Positions 26,462 through 35,056 of a stretch of DNA of 64,000 nt are shown one piece after another. The stretch spans positions 1 to 64,000 of the forward strand of contig CALHWY010000029.1 in assembly GCA_938040055.1 (NCBI GenBank). The letters are read 5' to 3'. The first letter of the stretch is position 1. The number at the start of each line of letters is the position of its first letter. Source of the DNA: an uncultured Endomicrobiia bacterium (GTDB lineage: Bacteria > Elusimicrobiota > Endomicrobiia > Endomicrobiales > Endomicrobiaceae). The notes under the pieces were generated by a model. That model was not told where the DNA came from and did no database searches. It saw only the letters and a list, made by a program, of their open reading frames with translations. The position numbers and the translations under genes are program-made.

Positions 26462-28030
26462 TTATTTGCCCAGCATAGCTTTCAGATCGGTTTCGGGAGA
26501 AGTTATCGGCTTAAGATTAAACTTTTCTATAAGAATATTCAGCACATTTTCAGATAAAAATGCCGGCAGTGAAGGTCCGATATATATGTTCTTTATGCCC
26601 AAAGCAAGGAGAGTAAGAAGAATACAGACCGCCTTTTGTTCATACCAGGAAAGCACAAGCGTCAAAGGAAGATCATTTACCGTGGTATTAAAAGCTTTCG
26701 ACAAAGCTAAAGCCACTTGCACGGCGCTGTAAGCGTCATTGCATTGCCCCATATCCATTATTCTCGGAAATCCGTTTATTCCTCCGATATCTAGATCATT
26801 GAAACGGTATTTACCGCAGGCAAGCGTAAGTATAACGGTGTTTTCCGGAGCTTGTTTCACAAAGTCCGTATAATAGTTTCTTCCGGGTTTTGCTCCGTCG
26901 CATCCGCCGACAAGAAAGAAATGTTTTATTGCTCCGGTTTTTACCGCATCTATAATTTGTCCGGCAGCGGATAAGACAGCGTTTCTTGCAAATCCCGTAT
27001 TTAAAACGTCCCCGCCGTTTATGCCCGTCATTTTTTTATCCTGCTTATATCCTCCGAGTTTGAGCGCAAGTTCTGTAATTTGCGTAAAATCTTTATTCCC
27101 TTTTTCATCCGCCCGGATATGCTTAAGTCCCGGAAAACCCACGACGGATGTGGTAAAAACGTTATCTTTATAGGAATCTTTGGGAGGCATTATGCAGTTT
27201 GTCGTAAAAAGTACGGGCGCGGGCAGATTGTCAAATTCTTTTTTTTGATTCTGCCATGCAGTCCCGAAATTGCCTTTCAGATGTTTATATTTTTTTAATT
27301 GCGGATAAGCATGCGCCGGAAGCATCTCGCCGTGCGTATAAATATTTACTCCCTTGTTTTCGGTCTGCTCGAGAAGCATCTTCAGATCTTTGAGATCATG
27401 CCCTGAAATAACTATGAAAGGGCCTTTTTCAATATTTGTACTTACCTTGACAGGAACAGGCATTCCGTAAACCGAAGTATTGGCTTCGTCGAGAATTTCC
27501 ATACATCTTAAATTGATTTGTCCGAACTCCATTATCAATCCCAGCCATTCGTCAACCGTATGATTTCGCGAAAGCGCCGCCATGCCTTTGAAAAACCAGG
27601 AATCTACTTTTTCATCGTTTTTTCCAAGCACTCTTGCATGATGCGCATATGCAGCCATTCCTCTCAAACCAAACAGAAGAACGGAACGCAAAGATACGAT
27701 ATCGCTGTCTCCTTTCCAAAGCTTTTCCCCGATAAAAATTTCTTTGCCGCCTGCATTTTTTACACAGGTTTTTACTTTTTCCTTTATATTCTCTATGTCC
27801 GCATCGTCAAAATTGACATTTGTGACCGTGGCAAATAAACCTTCTTCCATAAGACTCAGTTCTTCGCTTGAGAACGAACCTCTTTTCTCCGCGGCTCGCG
27901 CGAGATTTATGAGTTCCGCCGTCAGATCATCCTGTTTGTTTGCGGTATCCGCTTCCTTGCCGCAAACTCCTTTTACCGTACAGCCTTTTCCTCCAGCCGT
28001 TTGTTCGCACTGAAAACAAAACATAGACAT
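26462..28030 (-). CDS. hcp: Hybrid-cluster protein (hydroxylamine/NO reductase)
   Basis: A 522-residue Hcp, typical length for the form found in strict anaerobes. The N-terminus CFQCEQTAGGKGC...GVC gives a CX2CX8CX5C cluster site (Cys 5, 8, 17, 23) for the [4Fe-4S] centre. Hybrid-cluster regions follow: GGCDGAKPGRNYY, TLACGKYRFND, GQCNDAYSA and a closing SWYEQKAV. Hcp reduces hydroxylamine in vitro and handles nitric oxide in cells. It follows the ferredoxin gene by 18 bases behind a run of G residues that serves as ribosome-binding site, and ends in a strong terminator. The nearby FNR-type palindrome and Crp/Fnr gene suggest control by redox or NO status. Confidence 0.95.
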   Translation of the reverse strand: MSMFCFQCEQTAGGKGCTVKGVCGKEADTANKQDDLTAELINLARAAEKRGSFSSEELSLMEEGLFATVTNVNFDDADIENIKEKVKTCVKNAGGKEIFIGEKLWKGDSDIVSLRSVLLFGLRGMAAYAHHARVLGKNDEKVDSWFFKGMAALSRNHTVDEWLGLIMEFGQINLRCMEILDEANTSVYGMPVPVKVSTNIEKGPFIVISGHDLKDLKMLLEQTENKGVNIYTHGEMLPAHAYPQLKKYKHLKGNFGTAWQNQKKEFDNLPAPVLFTTNCIMPPKDSYKDNVFTTSVVGFPGLKHIRADEKGNKDFTQITELALKLGGYKQDKKMTGINGGDVLNTGFARNAVLSAAGQIIDAVKTGAIKHFFLVGGCDGAKPGRNYYTDFVKQAPENTVILTLACGKYRFNDLDIGGINGFPRIMDMGQCNDAYSAVQVALALSKAFNTTVNDLPLTLVLSWYEQKAVCILLTLLALGIKNIYIGPSLPAFLSENVLNILIEKFNLKPITSPETDLKAMLGK

Positions 28031-28048
28031 AATTCCCCCCCCTTTTTT

Positions 28049-28903
28049 TTATATTTCTTTGCCGTTAAGGCTTAAAGTCACGACTTGAGTTTTTATATTT
28101 TTGCCCGAATGTTTAACCGCTTCCAATGCGGCATTTGCCAAGCCCGCGCAGCAAGGAACTTCCATCCTGATTACCGTAACGCTTTTTATATCGTTTAACT
28201 TAATTATCGCGGAAAGTTTTTGGGCATAGTCGGCATTGTCAAGCTTCGGACATCCCGCCAAAGTGATTTTTCCTTTCATATATTTATTGTGAAAATCTCC
28301 GCAGGCAAAAGCGCTGCAGTCCGCAGCCGCCAGCAAATGCGCATTATCGAAATAAGGGGCGTTTACGGGCGCAAGCTTAATTTGGACCGGCCACTGCCTA
28401 AGCTGTGAAGGCGTTTCATTTTCTTTTCTGTCTTTGCCGCCTTTTTCCGTTTTATCCCCGGCATTATTTTCTATGATTCTTTTTGAAGCGGTTCCGGGAC
28501 ATCCGCAAGAAAGTTTCGGCTCTTTTTTTTCTGAGAACGACGATTTCATCATTCCGGCGGCGGTTCCGGGACATCCGCTGAAAAATCCGCCTTTATCGGA
28601 AAGCTCCCCTCCGCTCTTCAGCGCATTTGAGATTTTCCCAGGGACTTCCTCATAGGAATTCATCAGCCTTTTCATCCTTTGTTTCACGGTTTCGGCGTCA
28701 AAAGGCTTTGCTTCGCGTTCTTCAAATGATATCGCTCCCGCAGGACACACCGGAAGACAGTTGCCGAGCCCGTCGCAATAATCCTCTCTTAAAAGTTTTG
28801 CTTTTCCGTTTACCACGCCTATGGCGCCTTCATGGCAGGCCGAAACGCATAAAGCGCAGCCGTTGCACTTTTGTTCGTCTATTTTAATTATTTGTCTTTT
28901 CAT
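28049..28903 (-). CDS. Hcp-partner ferredoxin-like protein with GCPG repeats
   Basis: A 284-residue iron-sulfur protein encoded directly upstream of hcp. Residues ~10-60 hold two ferredoxin cluster motifs (CNGCALCVSAC and a second CxxxxxCxxxC-type set ending CPAG). The middle contains two copies of a GCPGTA motif (SGCPGTAAG near 110 and CGCPGTASK near 135) in a charged linker. The C-terminal ~110 residues carry more cysteines (ADCSAFACGDFH, AGCPKLDN, EVPCCAGL). Proteins of this build are commonly found beside hcp in anaerobes and are thought to pass electrons to it. The start ATG follows GGAGGG. Confidence 0.85.
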   Translation of the reverse strand: MKRQIIKIDEQKCNGCALCVSACHEGAIGVVNGKAKLLREDYCDGLGNCLPVCPAGAISFEEREAKPFDAETVKQRMKRLMNSYEEVPGKISNALKSGGELSDKGGFFSGCPGTAAGMMKSSFSEKKEPKLSCGCPGTASKRIIENNAGDKTEKGGKDRKENETPSQLRQWPVQIKLAPVNAPYFDNAHLLAAADCSAFACGDFHNKYMKGKITLAGCPKLDNADYAQKLSAIIKLNDIKSVTVIRMEVPCCAGLANAALEAVKHSGKNIKTQVVTLSLNGKEI

Positions 28904-29404
28904 ATTCCCCCTCCGGTAAAAAATATTTATAAGTCGTTTTTTTCTTTTTATATACTTTATGCCGGCAGACTTCTTGTTATTGCCGCATTAGTGTAATATA
29001 ATGTCATGAAAATATCTGTTGCAAATGCAACAATGCGTTTTTACGTATGTCCGGCCGGAATCCGGCTATTTTATTAACGGCGGAATCGTTTACCGTACGT
29101 TTTATACTGACACGGGAATTTACTTAAGCGTAAAAATAAAAAAAGTTTTTCCGGATTTTCGCGAGCTAAGACAAGTTTTTATGAAAAAATATTTCATCGC
29201 AGTTTTTTCATTGTTATAATACGATGCGGATATTTGCCTAAAGCCGTGACGCTTTTGCCGTAAAAAAGCTTTTACTTCCGGATTTCTTAAATTACGGTAT
29301 AATGCCGGCAAATATGAATTTTCACAATTTTACGCGGGAAAAAGGACAACTTAACCGGGAATAAATCAATTCGGCATATTTTCCGGGGCTGAAAGGTCAA
29401 AAAA
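28904..29404. other. Divergent intergenic region between ferredoxin-hcp and the Crp/Fnr gene
   Basis: Apart from the operator described separately, there are two + strand TATAAT boxes (about 29213-29218 and 29298-29303) that could start the regulator transcript; neither has a strong -35. No gene is visible. Confidence 0.4.
28988..29032 (-). promoter_or_regulatory. Crp/Fnr-type operator and promoter for the ferredoxin-hcp operon
   Basis: TGTTGCA-AA-TGCAACA at 29017-29032 is a perfect 7+7 palindrome of the size bound by Crp/Fnr dimers. On the minus strand a TATATT/TATTAC -10-like box lies at about 28993-29000, so the operator centre (29024.5) sits near -37 to -41 from the expected start, the class II activator position. 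No good -35 box is present, as expected for an activated promoter. Confidence 0.65.
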
Positions 29405-30073
29405 ATGAATGACAAAAAATATTTTTTCGTATTGAAAAAAGTTAAATTATTTGACGGACTTTCCGAAGCCGACATAAAAAAAGCGCTTAACTGTTTAGGC
29501 GGAAAGAGCGTAAAATACCGAAAAGGAGCCATAATAATCTCCTCTAACGATTCCGTTTCCGATATAGGCATTGTATTAAACGGCAGCGTAGAGATAATGA
29601 AAGAAGATTTTAAAGGCTCGCGGTCGATCATCTCGCGTTTTTATCCGTCATCGATTTTCGGCGAAGCGCTTGCGTGCGCCGGCATAAAAAAAAGTCCCGT
29701 AACGGCTTTGGCAGCGTCGAATTGCGATATACTTTTTATATCTTTTTCAAAGATAACAGGCATTTGCGGCAAAATATGCGGTTTTCATTCAAAAATAATC
29801 GGGAATATGTTAAAGATTCTGGCACAAAAAAATATTTTTCTTAATAATAAAATAGAGCATCTTAGCAAAAGAACCATACGCGATAAACTTCTTTCATATC
29901 TTAAAGAAGAAAGCAGAAAAAACAATTTAAAAGAATTCAATATTTCATTTAACCGCAGCGAGCTCGCCGATTATCTTTTTATTGACAGAAGCGCAATGTC
30001 GAGAGAACTTGGCAGAATGAAAGATGACGGATTAATAGAATTCAATAAAAACCGTTTTAAACTGAAAAACTGA
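29405..30073 (+). CDS. Crp/Fnr-family regulator, probably of hcp
   Basis: A 222-residue transcription factor. Residues ~10-130 form the cyclic-nucleotide-binding-type beta-roll (VKLFDGLSEADI, KYRKGAIIISSND, VLNGSVEIMKED, SRFYPSSIFGEALAC). A long dimerisation helix follows, then a Crp-type winged helix at ~150-220 (RTIRDKLLSYLKEES, FNRSELADYLFIDRSAMSRELGRMKDDGLIEF). There is no N-terminal FNR-type four-cysteine cluster, although cysteines occur at scattered positions, so the effector is unclear; haem or a different ligand is possible, as in HcpR. Recognition-helix residues DRSAMSREL are of the usual type. It is divergent from ferredoxin-hcp, with a fitting operator between. Confidence 0.85.
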   Translation: MNDKKYFFVLKKVKLFDGLSEADIKKALNCLGGKSVKYRKGAIIISSNDSVSDIGIVLNGSVEIMKEDFKGSRSIISRFYPSSIFGEALACAGIKKSPVTALAASNCDILFISFSKITGICGKICGFHSKIIGNMLKILAQKNIFLNNKIEHLSKRTIRDKLLSYLKEESRKNNLKEFNISFNRSELADYLFIDRSAMSRELGRMKDDGLIEFNKNRFKLKN

Positions 30074-30249
30074 TTTTTAATTTCGGATTATACGTAATAT
30101 TTCTTTTGTGTAATATCACGGAGCCCGGGAATTTGCCGCAACCCGCCTTGCGGGACAAACTTTAAAAATACGGATATTTCTTAAAACGGGGAAAGGGTTT
30201 ACGGCTAAGAAGCTTTTTGCCGGAGGGGAAAATAATATATACGGAGCTT

Positions 30250-31940
30250 CGCTTCTGTATTTTTACCTACGGCAGAAGAAGAGACGAAAGAACCCGGCCG
30301 GGATTGTCCGGATATAATTCTTATAACCGGCGACGCTTATATTGACAGCCCTTTTATGGATACTGCGGTTACAGGCAATCGGCTTTGTCAAAAGGATTTA
30401 AAGTCGCGGTCATCGCCCAGCCTGACATTAAAACCGACGGTATCGCAAGATTCGGAGAATACGCGCTTTTCCGGGGCGTTTTTGCAGGGGCAACGGATTC
30501 TTCCGTTTCAAACCATACCGTTTTAAACAAATTCAGAAATGAGGATGATCTGACACTCCCGGAGGCACCAATCACCGGCGCCCTGACAGGGCATGCATAA
30601 GTTTATACTAATCTTATAAGAAAATATTTAAAAATACGCGCCCGACAGTTTCGGGCGGGGCGGGAGCAAGCCTGAGAAGGACAGTTCATTATGATTTTAA
30701 GGATAATGCTTTAAGACGTTCTATTCTGTTTAACGCAAAAGCGGACATAATTTCATACGGCATGGGAGACAAATCAATGCCGGAACTTGCCGACGCATTG
30801 AGAGACGGCAAAGAATGGAAGAATATAAAAGGTCTTTGTTATATATCGAAAGCAAAACCCGAAGACGCGCCGGAGCTCGCTTCTTTTGAAGAATGCAAAG
30901 CCGACAAAGTCCGATTCTTTGAAGCTTTCTCCCGCTTTTATAAAAACAAATGTCCTAAAACTCCGGAAATTTCGGCGCAAAAAACATGCTGACCGGCATC
31001 TTATACGCAATTCCAAACGGCCTTCCCTTACCGCGCAGGAACTTAACGCCGTATACGATCTTGATTACACGAGAGAAGTTTATCCTTTTTATGCGCGTAT
31101 GGGCAAAGTCAAAGCTCATGACACCACAAAATTTCCCATAACAATGCACAGAGGCTACGCGGGAAAATGCAATTCCTGTTCAATAGCCGCGCACCAGGAA
31201 AAAGAAGCCGTGTCAAAAAGCGGAACTTCCATTTTTTAATGAGCCCGGAAAACAACAAAGCTCAAAGATTTTAAAGGATATATAACGGATCTTGACGGTC
31301 CGACGGCAAATATTGTTTGCGCCTAAATGCTCATTAAGCGGCAAAACCGGAAGCTGCAAAGAAAAACACTGTCTTTTTCCAGATATATGCAAAAATCTGA
31401 TTTCCGGACATAATAAGCAGACGGAGCTTTTAAAAAAAGTTGTCGGACCGCAAAAAAGTGAAAAAAGTTTTTATTTCTTCGGCGACAGGATACGATATGA
31501 ACTGCGGAGATAAGGATTACGGAGAAAATATACGCATTATACGCTTGCCTGACAACAGCGTATCAGGACAGATCAAAACAGTTCCGGAACACTGCGACGA
31601 CGCAGTGCTTGATCTTATGGGAAAAGCCCGCGCGAAGCCGTTAAAAAAGTTTTTGAAAATGTTTCAAAAAGCCGGTAAACGGAACCGGTTTTTGACATAT
31701 TATTTTATCGCCGCATATCCCGGAGGCGCGGAAAAAGAAATGATAAACCTGCGTGATTTTATAGGGAAAAACCTTATGATAAATCCGCAGCAGGTGCAGA
31801 TTTTCACGCCAACGCCTTCAACAAACGCGACGATGATGCATTATACGGAAAAAGATTTGTCCGGAAATAAAATATTTGTTGAAAAAGACAGAAATAACAA
31901 ACAGCGCCAGAAAAGGAAGAACTGCAGGAACTGATTTCTT
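30250..31940 (+). pseudogene. ygiQ: ygiQ (UPF0313 radical-SAM) pseudogene
   Basis: Across several frames the segment spells a nearly full YgiQ protein in the right order. It begins FLPTAEEETKE and DIILITGDAYIDSPF, then KVAVIAQPD, then SFGRGG/ASLRR-like and RRSILFNAKADIISYG. The middle has TREVYPFYARMGKVKAHDT, PITMHRGYAGKCNSCSIAAHQ, then ITDLDGPTANI. The end has SGQIKTVPEHCDDAVLDLM, YYFIAAYPG and QVQIFTPTPSTNATMMHYT. At least five frameshifts and several stop codons interrupt it. The radical-SAM CxxxCxxC has lost its first cysteine (RGYAGKCNSC). The corresponding iron-sulfur enzyme is therefore dead here; its activity is not known even in intact form. Confidence 0.9.
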
Positions 31941-32133
31941 CTGCTCTCTTATAAATCCTTATCGTTTAAATAAAAACATACCGCCCGAAAGCGCCGCGCA
32001 AAGTTCGTCCGCTCATTTTTTTACCGTTCAAACGCGCGGTATTTTACTTTTTATAAAGCTTCCGTTTAGCGAAAACCGCCCCGCATCGGGCTTTTCCCGC
32101 CGGTGCGTTTTTCACAAGCCCTCAGACGCGTTT

Positions 32134-32817
32134 CTATTTCGTTTTTTTCTTTTTCGAAGGAGATTTTTTGACTAAAGTCTTCCCGAAAGCTTCTATCCCT
32201 TTTCCAAAAGCTTTGAGGGTTCTTTTTACCGTTTTCACTTTACTTTCTGCCGTTTTAAGCCCGTTTTCAACTTTCCTTTCAGCCGCTTTTTTGGCGCCGA
32301 TAAGCTTTTTGCCATACCTTTTGCGTATGTTTTTTTTCTCTTGCAAAATTTTTTTCTTAACAACTGCGGCCGCTTTTTTTGCCGTTTTTCCGCCTTTTAC
32401 GGCGCTTTCGCTGAACTTCTTTTCGATCTTTTCGACGATTTCCGATTTTTTTATTTTAATGACGGGCGCTTTTTCTTTTACGATTTTGGCGCCGTTCCAG
32501 AGTTTTTCAAGATTATAAAGATCCCTTGTGCCGGAAGACATAACATGGATAACAAGCCCTCCGTAATCCAGCACGCTCCAAGCCGGAGAGCCGCGTCCCT
32601 CCCTTCTCACTACGGCAACGCCTTCTCCTTTGAACGCTTTTTCCACTTCCCCGCAAACGGCATTGATCTGAGGGGTTGACTCCGCCGTGGTTATGACAAA
32701 ATAATCCGCGATTTCCGTAAGGTTTTTAACGTCAAGGATAACGGTATTTACGGCTTTCTTTTCGTCGGCTATGCGGGCCGCCTCTTTAGCCAGTTTCAGA
32801 AAATCAATTTTTGCCAT
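32134..32817 (-). CDS. rsfS: Ribosomal silencing factor RsfS with long basic tail
   Basis: Residues 1-~115 are a standard RsfS/Iojap domain: VILDVKNLTEIADYFVI, then STPQINAV, then RREGRGSPAWSVLDYGGLVIHV. RsfS binds ribosomal protein L14 and blocks joining of the subunits when nutrients are short. The family is normally 105-130 residues; here another ~110 residues follow that are mostly Lys, Ala and Val with repeated KAAERKVE/KTAESKVK-like helices and end in KKSPSKKKKTK. The tail probably binds RNA or DNA. Start chosen at ATG after AAAGGAGG. The first 14 bases overlap the end of the preceding gene, so translation is coupled. It is the last gene of the proA-to-rsfS cluster. Confidence 0.9.
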   Translation of the reverse strand: MAKIDFLKLAKEAARIADEKKAVNTVILDVKNLTEIADYFVITTAESTPQINAVCGEVEKAFKGEGVAVVRREGRGSPAWSVLDYGGLVIHVMSSGTRDLYNLEKLWNGAKIVKEKAPVIKIKKSEIVEKIEKKFSESAVKGGKTAKKAAAVVKKKILQEKKNIRKRYGKKLIGAKKAAERKVENGLKTAESKVKTVKRTLKAFGKGIEAFGKTLVKKSPSKKKKTK

Positions 32818-33910
32818 TTACGTCCTCCTTTGTCTTTTTGTCAAACTTATCATATATTTCGCAGTCTTTTCCTATAAAAACGCAGGCGTGCAGAGCGCTT
32901 TTTCCATTATAAGAATTTATTACTTTTCCGCAGCCCAGAACGGATGCTATTTTTTTTACCGCGCCGTAACCGCCCTTATAATTCTTTATGACAGTTTTGT
33001 CGTAAGATGTTTTAAAGTTGCCCCATTCAAGAACGTCGAACTTGTTTTCCCTGAGTTTCCAGGCCGCTTTTTCCGCCATTCTGGGCTTTCCCGAAGCATT
33101 GCGAACATCTATAAAACCTTCAAGATTTTTCATTTCGGTATCGGATAAAGGATAATATACGGTATAAAGCAAATCCGAAATATTATCTTTATCCGGCTCC
33201 AATCTGGAATGCGCATATTTTACCGGCAAATCAAAATATATTATCCCGGCATCGTATATTCTAAAATACATTATCATATTGGCAAAAGCAAGTTTGGAGA
33301 TATTGGTGTCAAGCAGATTATAATTTTTTCTTATCCCTCTTATGCTTGCAAATGTGTTTTGTCTGAAAGTTTCAAGCAAAGCTTCAGCCAGTTCCAGACG
33401 GTTAAGACATTGCAGATCCCTGTTTTCAAAATCTTTATTTCCAGCCGCTTTTTTTAGCCGAAGACAGCGCGACATTATTTTTTCCAAATCTTCAAAACTT
33501 GCGTTAATATAATAATCCGGCACAAAACTGTTGCCGGTCATTTCAAACACGTCTTTATGAAAATTGGCGAGGGCAAGATTTAAATCATTTTTTACCGCGC
33601 TGAAAAATGAATGGCTCAAAGGCCTTGCCCTGGTTTTTTTTCTGAAAACTACCGCTTCCGTATTTATCGAAAGCACTTTTAACAATTTAGTTTCCCTTTC
33701 AAAAAAAACAAAATAGCATTCTATGGCGCCGGGATGCAGCTGTTGCGTCCCGTAGAAAGTAAGCAGAAATTTTACGGGTTTATCCGTCATAAGCTTTCCC
33801 GTAAGAGGCTCCGTCGCTGAAAAATAAACAAACAAAAAAAGAACTGCCGTAAACGCGCCTATCAGCACAAAGTTTGAAAACAATATTATTTTTTTAGTTC
33901 TTTTGCGCAT
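32804..33910 (-). CDS. Membrane-anchored protein with LytR C-terminal domain
   Basis: About 368 residues from the ATG at 33910, which puts a membrane helix (KIILFSNFVLIGAFTAVLFL) at residues ~8-30; longer frames run into the previous gene. The middle (~60-250) resembles a diverged LytR-CpsA-Psr-type region with no catalytic motif that I can point to. The last ~90 residues match the LytR_C domain (RNASGKPRMAEKAAWKLRE, VLEWGNF, then LGCGK and VFIGKDCEIY). Genes of this family commonly sit between yqeK and rsfS. LytR-type proteins attach polymers to the cell wall or envelope, but enzymatic activity cannot be assumed here. It overlaps yqeK by 17 bases and rsfS by 14. Confidence 0.75.
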   Translation of the reverse strand: MRKRTKKIILFSNFVLIGAFTAVLFLFVYFSATEPLTGKLMTDKPVKFLLTFYGTQQLHPGAIECYFVFFERETKLLKVLSINTEAVVFRKKTRARPLSHSFFSAVKNDLNLALANFHKDVFEMTGNSFVPDYYINASFEDLEKIMSRCLRLKKAAGNKDFENRDLQCLNRLELAEALLETFRQNTFASIRGIRKNYNLLDTNISKLAFANMIMYFRIYDAGIIYFDLPVKYAHSRLEPDKDNISDLLYTVYYPLSDTEMKNLEGFIDVRNASGKPRMAEKAAWKLRENKFDVLEWGNFKTSYDKTVIKNYKGGYGAVKKIASVLGCGKVINSYNGKSALHACVFIGKDCEIYDKFDKKTKEDVNGKN

Positions 33911-34472
33911 AATAATTCCAGGTGTCGACACTCTGGGGACACAGCCACAATCCCGCCTTAAGCACATATGATATTTTATTGTACAGCACGGCTGCAAAAG
34001 CCGCGTCCAAGTCCGTGCAAGCCTTTTTCCTAATTCGGGAAGCGCCTTTGTACTTTCTGTCGCAGGAAACGGCGTCAGCGGTAAACAGTATCTTTTCATA
34101 TAAGCTCATAGCCGGCCTGCCGAGCGTATGATATCTGACGGGAAGAAGAATGTTTTTGTCATTTATATTAAAAAGCTTTTTTATAATTTTTTCTCCGGCA
34201 TACGAATGCAAAAGCAACGGAGAATATTTTGCCGTTTCTTTAAAATATTCTATGCCGGCTTTGTCTTTTTTTAAAAAGCCGACAAGTTCTTCGCCGCTCA
34301 TGCCCTTGGCGCAATCGTGCAAAAGAGCCGCCGTCCTCACTTTTAAAATATCGGCTCCGTATATGCGGGCAAGTTTTACGGCGAAAACGGAAACGCGGTA
34401 AGAATGCTCAAAACGTTCCGGGCTTAAATTCTCAGACAGATATTTGAAAATATCCCGCTCAAGGCTTTTCAT
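33894..34472 (-). CDS. yqeK: YqeK-type HD-domain hydrolase
   Basis: A 192-residue HD-domain phosphohydrolase, the usual YqeK length. Metal-binding residues are visible in order: FEHSYRV, LLHDCAKG, LLHSYAG, VRYHTLG and FTADAVS. YqeK proteins hydrolyse diadenosine tetraphosphate symmetrically to two ADP, clearing alarmone made by aminoacyl-tRNA synthetases. It overlaps nadD by four bases (ATGA), the arrangement found in Gram-positive and other bacteria. Confidence 0.9.
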   Translation of the reverse strand: MKSLERDIFKYLSENLSPERFEHSYRVSVFAVKLARIYGADILKVRTAALLHDCAKGMSGEELVGFLKKDKAGIEYFKETAKYSPLLLHSYAGEKIIKKLFNINDKNILLPVRYHTLGRPAMSLYEKILFTADAVSCDRKYKGASRIRKKACTDLDAAFAAVLYNKISYVLKAGLWLCPQSVDTWNYYAQKN

Positions 34473-35056
34473 TTATATAATCCGTATTCCTTTATATATC
34501 CGTAAACTTGCGGATCAAGAAACTCTTTCGCCCGCGCGTCTCCTTTTTTTAAAAGCCGCCTTATGCGGGTGGAAGAAATGTCTTTCATTAAAACATCCAT
34601 AAACACGCATCTGTCAAGATATTTTATTTTTCCGTCAATAATAATATCCGGTCTTTTTGCCACCAGAAATCTGTATTTCGACGTCAGATACGCAGCATTT
34701 TTCCAAGCGTCGAGCTCCTTGAGAGAGTCCGAGCCTATGACCATAAGAATCTCTTCTTTCGGATACAGGCTGCCGAAATGGTCCAAAGTCAGAAACGAAT
34801 ATACGATATCCCGTTTTTCAGCCTCAAAACAACTTATTTCGGCATTCTCCATATTTCTTACAGCTAGTTTGAGCATCGCAATTCTGTCGTCTATGCAAGC
34901 AAGCCGTCGGCTTTTATGAGGCGGGGCGTAGGCAGGCACGAATATCACTTTCTTTACCCCTTGCATTTTAAGCGCTTCCATTGCTATCTCGGTATGCGCC
35001 AGGTGCACCGGGTCGAAAGAGCCGCCGAAAACGGCTATTTTATTTTTCTTAACCAT
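34469..35056 (-). CDS. nadD: Nicotinate-nucleotide adenylyltransferase
   Basis: A 195-residue NadD that makes nicotinate adenine dinucleotide from nicotinate mononucleotide and ATP, the penultimate step to NAD. The nucleotidyltransferase motif GGSFDPVHLAH is at residues 11-21, PAYAPPHK near 42-49, and the closing ISSTRIRRLL motif near residue 160. The start overlaps the end of batE by eight bases, so the bat block and this housekeeping segment are translated in a coupled way. Confidence 0.95.
   Translation of the reverse strand: MVKKNKIAVFGGSFDPVHLAHTEIAMEALKMQGVKKVIFVPAYAPPHKSRRLACIDDRIAMLKLAVRNMENAEISCFEAEKRDIVYSFLTLDHFGSLYPKEEILMVIGSDSLKELDAWKNAAYLTSKYRFLVAKRPDIIIDGKIKYLDRCVFMDVLMKDISSTRIRRLLKKGDARAKEFLDPQVYGYIKEYGLYK

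Noticed and set aside
30180..32100. Several short + strand frames (71, 76, 117, 73, 164 codons) as separate genes
   Set aside because: They are consecutive pieces of one frameshifted ygiQ, not independent genes.
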